Assembly: GCF_002844595.1 (NCBI RefSeq) | Contig: NZ_PJNW01000019.1 | Span: 1-64,000, forward strand | DNA: 64,000 nt | From: Pleomorphomonas diazotrophica | Lineage (GTDB): Bacteria > Pseudomonadota > Alphaproteobacteria > Rhizobiales > Pleomorphomonadaceae | Direction: 5' to 3' | Shown here: piece after piece, positions 57,501-64,000 of the stretch | How positions within the stretch are numbered: the stretch's first letter is position 1 | How the letters are laid out: every line of letters starts with the position of its first letter | The notes under the pieces: model-generated | What the model saw: the letters and a program-made list of their open reading frames with translations, nothing else | Database searches by the model: none | Told to the model about the DNA's origin: nothing | Program-made: the position numbers and the translations under genes

Positions 57501-58339
57501 GCGGCAAGGCGCTTCTGAGCCGGCCCGGCGTCGGCTTCACCGCCAGCGTCGCCCAGAGCTGCGACCTGCGCTTCAGCCGCATCGCCGTCGATCGTCCGAC
57601 GCTGATCGTCATCGACTGGGGCACCAAGATCCTGCAGGCGCCGGCCGGGCGGTGGTCGATCGACGGCGGCGAGGCGGTCGCCATCGCCGGCGGCCAGACC
57701 TTCGACGTCACCAACCGCCTGTCGCCGCGCGGCCGCTATGGCGCGCGCTGGCTGGTGTGGGACCCCTCGGTTCTCGCCGACTTCGAGAGGGGCGTCGAGG
57801 GGGCGACGCTCACGGACGTGGCAGCGCTCGGCCCGCTCGATGTGGGCTTTGCGGCGGCCGTCGACCGGGCGATCGAGGCGATCGGCGAGCCGGAGCGCGT
57901 GCCCGAGGCGGTGGCGCGGCATCGGCTGACCGAGGTGCTCGTCTGGCTGTCGCTCCAGGGCGTCCGCTTCTCGTCGGCGGAGAGCCTCAGTTTTTCGGCC
58001 AGGGTACGGCGGCTCATCGAGGGCGCGGCCGATGCGCGCTGGACGGCGGCGGAGGTGGCACGGCGCCTCGCCGTCAGCGAAGCCACGCTGCGCCGGCGCC
58101 TTTCGGCGGAGGGAACGAGCCTCGGCGACCTCCTCGTCGACGTGCGCATGGCGCAGGGCCTGTTGCTGCTGCAATCCACCGATTTCCCGGTCAACCGCGT
58201 GGCGCTGGAGGTGGGCTATGAATCCGCCTCCCGCTTCGCCATCCGCTTCCGCGCCCGCTTCGGCTTCCCGCCGACCGCCATCCGGGGGCATGCGCGGGAT
58301 GGTGTGGAGCGGGCAGCGCTCTTGTCGGTCGCGGGCTGA
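57497..58339 (+). CDS. AraC-type helix-turn-helix regulator
   Basis: 280-residue regulator with a cupin-like N-terminus (DRPTLIVIDWGTKILQAPAG, FDVTNRLSPRGRYGARWLVW) and a C-terminal AraC-type double HTH (WTAAEVARRLAVSEATLRRR; FPVNRVALEVGYESASRFAI). The ATGA overlap with the VOC gene means one operon; it likely autoregulates that pair in response to a small ligand. Confidence 0.87.
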   Translation: MSGKALLSRPGVGFTASVAQSCDLRFSRIAVDRPTLIVIDWGTKILQAPAGRWSIDGGEAVAIAGGQTFDVTNRLSPRGRYGARWLVWDPSVLADFERGVEGATLTDVAALGPLDVGFAAAVDRAIEAIGEPERVPEAVARHRLTEVLVWLSLQGVRFSSAESLSFSARVRRLIEGAADARWTAAEVARRLAVSEATLRRRLSAEGTSLGDLLVDVRMAQGLLLLQSTDFPVNRVALEVGYESASRFAIRFRARFGFPPTAIRGHARDGVERAALLSVAG

Positions 58340-58342
58340 AGA

Positions 58343-58359
58343 TTGACAAAATTTGCCAA
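58343..58359. promoter_or_regulatory. Operator upstream of ParDE pair
   Basis: TTGACAAA-A-TTTGCCAA, seven of eight arm pairs match. It lies 35 bp before the antitoxin start and close to the upstream gene's stop. Confidence 0.65.
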
Positions 58360-58394
58360 TTTCATACCCTACGAGCTGATCGGGAGTATCCAGC

Positions 58395-58661
58395 ATGGCC
58401 ACGATGAATGTCAGCTTGCCCACGGACATGGCCCAGTTCGTCGAGGACGAAGTCGAGGGCGGCGGTTATGCGTCGTCGAGCGAGGTGGTTCGCGAGGCGT
58501 TGCGCCTGCTTCAGCGCGACAAGGCGCTGGAGGCGGAGAGGCTTGCGATCCTGCGCCGCGAGATCGGCATCGGCCTCGCCGACGCGGCGGCGGGCCGCTT
58601 CTCGCAGAAGTCGGTGAAGGACATCGCCGATGAGGTGAGAAGGGATCACCTCGGCGAATGA
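58395..58661 (+). CDS. parD: ParD-type antitoxin
   Basis: 88-residue antitoxin: NVSLPTDMAQFVEDEVEGGG, YASSSEVVREALRLLQRDKA as ribbon-helix-helix, and a flexible tail (ADAAAGRFSQKSVKDIADEV) that wraps the toxin. ATG at 58395 has GGGAG upstream. Overlaps parE by 4 nt (ATGA). A dyad lies 35 bp upstream. Confidence 0.92.
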   Translation: MATMNVSLPTDMAQFVEDEVEGGGYASSSEVVREALRLLQRDKALEAERLAILRREIGIGLADAAAGRFSQKSVKDIADEVRRDHLGE

Positions 58662-59020
58662 GCCATGAACTCACCGCGGCCGCGGAGCGCGACATCCGCG
58701 AGATTCTCTCCGCGACGCTGACGATGTTCGGGACGCATCAGCTCGCGGCATACGCGGCCATCATCGAGAAAGGCATCGGCATGGTCGGGGAGGAGCCGGA
58801 AAGGGTCGGCTCCATCGACCGCTCGTCGATCGCGCCTGATGTCAGGCTGTTTCACCTTGAACTGGCGGCCGGCAGGCGGGGCGCCGCCGCCCATTGCCTC
58901 TATTGCACGACGGGCAGGCTGGCGAACGGGGAAGCCGGCGTCATCATACTCCGTGTCCTGCACGAGGGCATGGAGCCGCGCGGCAAGCTGCTGCGCGCTC
59001 TGGGCCGGCCGCCGACATGA
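58658..59020 (+). CDS. parE: ParE-type toxin
   Basis: 120-residue ParE-fold toxin: TAAAERDIREILSATLTMFG, AAYAAIIEKGIGMVGEEPER, PDVRLFHLELAAGRRGAAAH and GEAGVIILRVLHEGMEPRGK. The C-terminus is slightly longer than usual ParE. Intact pair with parD. This is the second ParDE in the window; the two are not closely alike in sequence. Confidence 0.9.
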   Translation: MSHELTAAAERDIREILSATLTMFGTHQLAAYAAIIEKGIGMVGEEPERVGSIDRSSIAPDVRLFHLELAAGRRGAAAHCLYCTTGRLANGEAGVIILRVLHEGMEPRGKLLRALGRPPT

Positions 59021-59079
59021 TCGGCTGGGGCGAATGGCGGGCCGACGCGGAAGTTGCGGGCCGGTAGAGGTGTTTGGAG

Positions 59080-59175
59080 CTTGATATGTGCCGGGTGCTC
59101 CATTCTGCCTGAGGTCCTGCGCGCAGGCGCAGGACCTCAGGCCCAAAGGGGCGGGACGGCCGATATGAGTCTCCG
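59080..59175. repeat. DPR19, collapsed element without centre
   Basis: Left arm GCTTGATATG...TCTGCCTGAGGTCCTGCGC is joined directly through GCAG to the right arm GCGCAGGACCTCAGGCCCAAAGG, leaving a single hairpin of 16 perfect pairs (59107-59142). The AT-rich centre and both inner halves are lost; ends at GGCCGATATGAG. Confidence 0.9.
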
Positions 59176-59196
59176 ACCGAACCGGCGCTCTCCCCC

Positions 59197-61509
59197 TCAC
59201 GACGCCTCGAGGCGATGCCGGGCGGCGTGGGCGAGGGCGCGGGCTTGTTCGGGTTGGAGCGGGCGGCCGAGGAGGTAGCCCTGGAGGTGGGTGCAGCCGC
59301 CGGCACCCAGCATCTCCGCCTGTTCCTCCGTCTCGACGCCCTCGGCGGTGCATTTGAGGCCGAGGGTGGAGGCCAGCGCCAGGATGGCCTGGATGATCGC
59401 CTGGCTCGACGACTTGTCGGCCAGCCCTTCGACGAAATAGCGGTCGACCTTGATGCGGTCGATCTGGAAGTCGATCAGGTAGCGCAGCGACGAGTAGCCG
59501 GTGCCGAAATCGTCGAGGGCGATGCTGATCTCAGAGCGCCGGAAGTCGGCGAGGATCGCCTGGGTCTCGACTTCCTTCTGAAGCAGCGTCGACTCGGTGA
59601 TCTCCAGTTCCAGGCGGTGGTGCGGCAGGCCGGAGCGCTTCAGCGCGCGGTAGACCTGCGCCTCCACCGCGCCGTCGCGGAACTGCACCGGCGACAGGTT
59701 GACCGAGACGAACAGGCTGTCGGGCCATTGCATGGCGTCGGTGCAGGCTGTCTCCAGCACCCAGGCGCCCAAGCGGGCGATGAGGCCGGTCTCCTCGGCG
59801 ACGGGAATGAACTGGTCCGGCCGCACCTCGCCGCGTGTCGGATGGGTCCAGCGCAAGAGGGCCTCGAAGCCGGCGAGGCGGCGACTGTCGGCCTCATAGA
59901 TCGGCTGGTAGACCAGACGGAACTGCCTGAGCCTCCAGGCCTCCTCAAGGTCGGCCTGCAGCTCGCGGCGGGTTTCGGCGGCGGAGGCCAGTTCGTCGGA
60001 GAAGATGCGCGTGAGGCCGCGTCCGTCCGACTTGGCCTTGAACAGGGCGAGATCGGCCTTCTTGAGCAGGGAGACGAGGTCGGTGCCGTCCCTCGGGCAG
60101 AGCGAGATGCCGATGGAGCTGGAGATGCTGAGCTGGTGGCCCTCGATCAGGAAGGGCTCGCGGATGGCGGACACGATGATGTCGGCGATCCGCAAGGCGT
60201 TGCCGTCATCGAGGACACCCATGCAGATGATGGCGAACTCGTCGCCGCCGAGGCGGGCGATCCGGTCGTTGGGACCGAGGGTTTCGGACAGTCTCCGAGC
60301 GACGGCCACCAGGAGCTTGTCGCCGACGTCGTGGCCGAGCGTGTCGTTGATGGTCTTGAAATAGTCGAGGTCGGCGAAGCACAGCGCCAGCGGCGGAACG
60401 GCGCCGCTCTTGTTGAGGTCGTCGAGCCATTCGACGAAGCCGAAGCGGTTGGCGAGACCGGTCATCATGTCCGTTCGCGCCTGCATGTAGCGCAGGTTGG
60501 ACTGCCGGCGATCGCGGCGAAGCTGGCGGCTCCACAGCGCGCTGAGCAGCACGATCACCGCGCAGACGACGAAGGAGGCGATGGCCAGCGGAATGACCGC
60601 CCGCCGGACCTCGTCATGGACGGTCGCAGCGGCGACGCCGACGACGATGGCGGCCGGGAAGTTGGCGAGGTGGCGGACGGCGGTGTAGCGCTCGCTGTCG
60701 CCGAGAACGCCGGCCGGCGCCAGCCCGCCGGCAAGCGGCAGGTCTTGGAGGGGTTTGGGGTCGTATCGCGGCGGGTTGGCCTCCGAACTCAGGTCGAAGG
60801 GGAGCGCCGGCGACTGGGCGAGCACGGTGCCGTCGTCGAGGATCAGCGCGATGACGCTGTCGGCGCCGACGTCGACGCGGGCCAGCCGGCTGGCAAAATA
60901 GCCCTGGTCGGATGCGGCGTTGACCACGCCGAGGAAGGCGCCCGACGACGTGGTAAGGCGGTGGGAGAGCACCAGATTGGGGCGGCCGCCGATCCGGCCG
61001 ATGACGGGGCGGCTCAGATAGGTCGGCGGGCCGGCCATGCTCTGCATCGCCTTGAAATAGGGCCGGTCGCCGAAGCTCACGTCGGGCGCCGGCCAGACCC
61101 GGCTGGTCGCCAGAACCTTGCCGGTCTCGTCGACCATGGTGAGCGCATCGATATAGATGAGGCCCGACTTGCGGGCACGCAGCGCCTCGGTGGCCGGCTG
61201 GGTGGTCATGGCCGCCGACAGCATCGCCTTGTTCTCGATCCCCCGCGACTTGAGGAAATCGGACACCCCGATGAGGACCAGTTCCATCGCCTGGAAGGAA
61301 TGGTTGATCTCGTCGGACATCACGTCGGCAATATTGGCCTGGATCTTGAGCTGCTTTTCGATCGCCGCGACGCTCAACTTGGAGGCCGCCGACACCGTGG
61401 CCGCTACGATGAACAGGATCAGAAGCGCATCGATGACCAGGATGACAACTTCAAGCGTTGAAATTGACGCTCGAGCAATGTCTTCCTTCTTTTCGATGTC
61501 GCGCAGCAC
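59197..61509 (-). CDS. Membrane diguanylate cyclase/phosphodiesterase (GGDEF-EAL)
   Basis: 770-residue c-di-GMP enzyme. A transmembrane segment at about 20-42 is followed by a double-Cache-like extracellular sensor to about 300 (IYIDALTMVDETGKVLATSR, then RPYFKAMQSM) and a second TM at about 304-326. A GGDEF domain with intact LGGDEFAII at about 420-428 follows, then an EAL domain with FEALLRWTHP near 545 and ESTLLQK, LDDFGTGYSS further on. Both catalytic motifs are intact, so it may make or degrade c-di-GMP depending on the ligand. Convergent with ParDE and separate from its neighbours. Confidence 0.93.
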   Translation of the reverse strand: MLRDIEKKEDIARASISTLEVVILVIDALLILFIVAATVSAASKLSVAAIEKQLKIQANIADVMSDEINHSFQAMELVLIGVSDFLKSRGIENKAMLSAAMTTQPATEALRARKSGLIYIDALTMVDETGKVLATSRVWPAPDVSFGDRPYFKAMQSMAGPPTYLSRPVIGRIGGRPNLVLSHRLTTSSGAFLGVVNAASDQGYFASRLARVDVGADSVIALILDDGTVLAQSPALPFDLSSEANPPRYDPKPLQDLPLAGGLAPAGVLGDSERYTAVRHLANFPAAIVVGVAAATVHDEVRRAVIPLAIASFVVCAVIVLLSALWSRQLRRDRRQSNLRYMQARTDMMTGLANRFGFVEWLDDLNKSGAVPPLALCFADLDYFKTINDTLGHDVGDKLLVAVARRLSETLGPNDRIARLGGDEFAIICMGVLDDGNALRIADIIVSAIREPFLIEGHQLSISSSIGISLCPRDGTDLVSLLKKADLALFKAKSDGRGLTRIFSDELASAAETRRELQADLEEAWRLRQFRLVYQPIYEADSRRLAGFEALLRWTHPTRGEVRPDQFIPVAEETGLIARLGAWVLETACTDAMQWPDSLFVSVNLSPVQFRDGAVEAQVYRALKRSGLPHHRLELEITESTLLQKEVETQAILADFRRSEISIALDDFGTGYSSLRYLIDFQIDRIKVDRYFVEGLADKSSSQAIIQAILALASTLGLKCTAEGVETEEQAEMLGAGGCTHLQGYLLGRPLQPEQARALAHAARHRLEAS

Positions 61510-62011
61510 TTAACGCCAAGCTCCATGTTGCGATGTGAGACTGTATTATCGAAGGCGTAACATTGCCATGCGGGATTGCCAGAGCGTTCGTCTTTAGCAC
61601 CATCCGGACGACGCGGGCTGCCGGCTTCGTATTGCCGCATCCATGTGCCGGAAAAGGCTTCGTTGATCCTCACCAGAACTGCCATGACGACCATACTACA
61701 AAACTTCTCAAAGGGAAGTTTCATAGCGATTATTGCATCAATGACTGGTTACTACGCACTCGCACTGATGGTTGGTTGTTGTGAGGCGCCATCGGGCGGG
61801 CCCGCACCGAGGGGCGGGGCCGGTCGGCAAGACCGAAGGAGGATGGGAGGGTAGGGCGACGCCGCCGATGCCGGCTGACGGGCCGCCGGTTGGTCTCAGG
61901 AGCTGCCGTCGCGCGAGCAGACGCCCGGTCGGGAGGGAGAGGCGGGGCCGGGCGCTCCGCCTCGCGTGTCACGGCATCAAGCCAGTTCGCGAGGATGCTG
62001 GCATCAAGCCG
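61510..62011. other. Non-coding stretch upstream of GGDEF-EAL gene
   Basis: About 500 bp with no credible conserved gene. A possible frame at 61684-61854 has a short hydrophobic stretch (SFIAIIASMTGYYALALMVG), but its C-terminal half is Gly/Arg-rich and it may be spurious. The AT-richer part at 61680-61780 is likely promoter. Confidence 0.4.
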
Positions 62012-62221
62012 TCACTGGACGACGTTGCCCATCCTGGCGGCCTGATCGGGCGCGACGGGGAAGCCGGCCTTCTTCAGCTCGGCGCGCGCCTCCTGGCTCG
62101 CCATGGACAGGAGGTAGGCGATGAACGGCAGATCGCAGCGCTGGGCCTGCTGCGCCATCTGCTCGGACAGGGTGGCGATATGGTGGAGCGTCTCCACCGG
62201 AGTTCTCGGAAGGTTCGACAT
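62012..62221 (-). CDS. Small conserved helical protein of unknown function
   Basis: 69-residue protein: SNLPRTPVETLHHIATLSEQ, MAQQAQRCDLPFIAYLLSMA and SQEARAELKKAGFPVAPDQA. Helical and charged, no signal or metal motif. The ATG at 62221 has AGGAG 7-11 nt upstream. Proteins of this size and pattern recur in Rhizobiales; no function known. Upstream frames extending to 62377 are Arg/Pro-rich and unlikely. Confidence 0.7.
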   Translation of the reverse strand: MSNLPRTPVETLHHIATLSEQMAQQAQRCDLPFIAYLLSMASQEARAELKKAGFPVAPDQAARMGNVVQ

Positions 62222-62599
62222 GCCCGATCTCCTTTCGGCGTGGAAGCCGGCGATACACTGGCCCCATCGTCCGAACCAACCTTCGGTAGCAGATGAAGGT
62301 TCCCCCGCAAACCGAAATGTGATCAGCCGAGCGACCCGGAACGGGCCGTGATGGCGCATGGACGGGGTGAGGGGCACCTGGGCATGGCGAACCGCACAAG
62401 CCTGTCTGTAAGCTGGAAGTTGCGCGTCGTATCATCGCCGCCGGCCGCGATTCGAAAGCCATCGCGACGATTTGGAAGGGAACGGCCGGGACATGCCCAC
62501 ACGCGATCGGATTGGCAAGACGGTGGTTCAGGGCGTCGGGTCGTCCCGCCCCGGCGTGAGGTTCAAAAGGACCTCCCAGCGGGTCGGGGGGATTTGACG
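62222..62599. other. 378-bp gap before rhuM
   Basis: No complete gene. Around 62405-62480 one frame reads LEVARRIIAAGRDSKAIATIW, faintly like the C-terminal DNA-binding end of resolvases, but it is short, lacks a start and I do not call it. A promoter for rhuM is expected in 62500-62590. Confidence 0.35.
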
Positions 62600-63655
62600 A
62601 TGGCGGACAAGGCACCCCCGCGCGAAGGGGAAATCCTGCTCTACACCGGATCGGACGGCGGCGTTCGCCTTGAGGTGCTGTTCGAGGAGGAGAGTTTCTG
62701 GCTGACGCAGAAGCGGATGGCCGAACTCTTCGACGTGACGGTGCCAACGATCAACGAACATCTCAGAAACATATTCCGAACCACTGAGTTGGATGAGGAT
62801 TCAGTTATTCGGAAATTCCGAATGACTGCCGACGACGGCAAGAGCTATCTGACGAGCTTCTACAATCTCGATGCCATCATTGCCGTCGGCTACCGAGTGA
62901 ACAGCCGACAGGCAACGCAGTTCCGCATTTGGGCGACAAGCGTGTTGCGCGAATACATCATCAAGGGCTTCGCCATGGATGATGAGCGCTTGAAGGGAAA
63001 CAAGCGGTTCGGCAAGGATTATTTCGACGAACTCCTTGAGCGCATCCGCGAGATACGTGCGAGCGAGCGCCGGTTTTACCTCAAGATCACCGATATCTAC
63101 GAGCAGTGCAGCGTGGACTACCGGAAGGATGCGGAGATCACGCAGACCTTCTTCAAGACCGTCCAGAACAAGCTGCATTGGGCGATCACCGGCAAGACCG
63201 CGGCCGAAATCATCACGGATCGCGTCGATGCGGGGAAGCCGAACATCGGTCTTCAGACCTGGAAGAACGCGCCGGACGGCAAGATCCTGAAGTCAGACAT
63301 GTCGGTCGCCAAGAACTATCTCCGGGAGGACGAGATCAAGGCTCTTGAGCGCATCGTGTCCATGTATCTCGACTATGCCGAGAACCAAGCCTCACGTGGA
63401 ATAGTGATGAAGATGCAGGATTGGGTCCAAAAGCTCGACGCCTTCCTGACGTTCAACGAATACGACATCCTCAACCATGCCGGCAAGGTGTCGCACGAGG
63501 TCGCCAAGGCGTTGGCCGAGGACGAGTATGAAAAGTTCCGCGTGATCGCCGACCGGAGCTACGAAAGCGATTTCGAGCGTGCTGCGTCGCGCACCTTCGC
63601 CAACGCCAAGTCGGCGAGATCATCACGCGCCAGGAGGAAAGGCGAACCCGAATGA
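62600..63655 (+). CDS. RhuM-family protein
   Basis: 351-residue protein: VLFEEESFWLTQKRMAELFD, TVPTINEHLRNIFRTTELDE, then ITDIYEQCSVDYRKDAEITQ and AVGYRVNSRQATQFRIWATS. This matches RhuM, first seen on a Salmonella pathogenicity island, and widely spread next to phage and mobile genes; DNA-binding or toxin-antitoxin-like roles are proposed but not settled. Length is normal. Its base composition is lower in GC than neighbours such as the GGDEF-EAL gene, as expected for a mobile accessory gene. Confidence 0.88.
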   Translation: MADKAPPREGEILLYTGSDGGVRLEVLFEEESFWLTQKRMAELFDVTVPTINEHLRNIFRTTELDEDSVIRKFRMTADDGKSYLTSFYNLDAIIAVGYRVNSRQATQFRIWATSVLREYIIKGFAMDDERLKGNKRFGKDYFDELLERIREIRASERRFYLKITDIYEQCSVDYRKDAEITQTFFKTVQNKLHWAITGKTAAEIITDRVDAGKPNIGLQTWKNAPDGKILKSDMSVAKNYLREDEIKALERIVSMYLDYAENQASRGIVMKMQDWVQKLDAFLTFNEYDILNHAGKVSHEVAKALAEDEYEKFRVIADRSYESDFERAASRTFANAKSARSSRARRKGEPE

Positions 63656-63833
63656 CCCTGCCGCTCCCCAAGACCTGTGGGCAAGAGGCGGGCTTTGACA
63701 GGCATTGACGCGCGGTGGCGGTCAGGTAAATTTGCGTAGCTGCGTGACTGGCGGGACAGGATGGGCAACCATCGGGGAGCGCAGCGTTCGCTGCCGTCCG
63801 CCTGGGCTCCACCATGACAAAATGTGAGGCCCC

Positions 63834-64000
63834 ATGGACGCCACGCCGCTCTTTCTCCTGACCTCGCTCGCCCTGGTGGGCAGCCCCGGACCCAACACCA
63901 TGAGCCTCACGGCGATCGGCGGCGCCTATGGCACGCGGCGCGGCGTGCCGTACATGATCGGGCTCGACCTCGGCATGGTCGCGGTGGTGGCGCTGGTGGC
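63834..64000 (+). CDS. LysE/RhtB-family exporter, partial (runs off window)
   Basis: The first 55 residues are visible: FLLTSLALVGSPGPNTMSLT contains the SPGPN family signature, followed by GGAYGTRRGVPYMIGLDLGM and the second helix. GAGG lies 5-8 nt before the ATG at 63834. The rest lies beyond the window. It is the third LysE-type exporter in this region. Confidence 0.85.
   Translation, partial: MDATPLFLLTSLALVGSPGPNTMSLTAIGGAYGTRRGVPYMIGLDLGMVAVVALV

Noticed and set aside
61684-61854. Small hydrophobic frame before the GGDEF-EAL gene.
   Set aside because: A single hydrophobic segment followed by Arg/Gly-rich sequence; no ribosome site better than average and no recognised relative.
62405-62480. 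A possible resolvase C-terminal fragment before rhuM.
   Set aside because: The similarity is a short basic helix pattern only, with no adjacent recombinase sequence or junction.

Overview
The window is about 64 kb of GC-rich DNA whose gene families point to an alphaproteobacterium of the order Hyphomicrobiales (Rhizobiales). The evidence is a TRAP transporter linked to gluconate kinase, a GAF-Fis regulator next to an ExaC-type aldehyde dehydrogenase, tandem bacterial transglutaminase-like cysteine peptidases, and one rhizobial-type short palindrome at 18662-18704. I cannot name the genus from sequence alone. The region is largely accessory: phage remnants, two IS110 elements, a Tn3-like cassette, four intact toxin-antitoxin pairs plus one broken one, and about nineteen copies of one dispersed palindromic repeat, here called DPR1-DPR19.

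Layout. 1-7400: a podovirus-type head module (large terminase, portal, scaffold, major capsid, capsid cement) with no tail genes. It is interrupted behind the terminase by a DPR and a HigBA-like remnant. 7400-8150: DPR and a broken GIY-YIG nuclease gene. 8148-12795: a gluconate-type operon (gntK, dctQ, dctM, dctP) with a divergent LacI-family regulator. 12979-15617: aldehyde dehydrogenase and its GAF-Fis regulator. 15894-17790: DPR, GIY-YIG nuclease, and a complete IS110 element inserted inside a DPR. 17824-23100: SDR/MarR, a split-barrel/GAF protein pair, hemerythrin and YceI. 23220-24616: a cassette bounded by 38-bp Tn3-type inverted repeats. 24931-30100: cysteine peptidases, a phage-like protein, oxidoreductase/LysR and fragments. 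30139-40643: ParDE, a flavin oxidoreductase/methyltransferase pair, AadA, B3-like metallo-beta-lactamase, SDRs, LacI, AraC, a polysaccharide lyase and a Gfo/Idh/MocA enzyme. 41023-59020: exporters, further toxin-antitoxin pairs, regulators with readable operators, a PRC-barrel protein, a CDF transporter, a third GIY-YIG gene and many DPRs. 59197-64000: a GGDEF-EAL protein, RhuM and a partial LysE exporter.

The most notable structure is the DPR family and what is built around it. Each full copy has two inverted arms around an AT-rich centre. Each arm holds a small hairpin whose stem varies between copies while staying paired (CCCCGC/GCGGGG, CCTGGC/GCCAGG, CCTGCGC/GCGCAGG). Seven copies carry a nested palindrome of about 24 nt at the same place in an arm, four of them perfect and again with paired substitutions. 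All three GIY-YIG nuclease genes in the window lie between DPR sequences, which suggests, without proving it, that a small GIY-YIG nuclease plays the part that RAYT proteins play for REP sequences elsewhere.

The complete IS110 element sits exactly in a DPR hairpin. Its 246-nt leader contains an RNA whose predicted target loop reads GCGGGGAT and TGTCATC, the two sides of the DPR insertion site, and whose predicted donor loop reads AGAGTTGAT and GAACAATC, the two ends of the element itself. The second IS110 copy, at the window edge, has the same right-hand junction. The repeat family therefore appears to be the programmed landing site of this bridge-RNA element.
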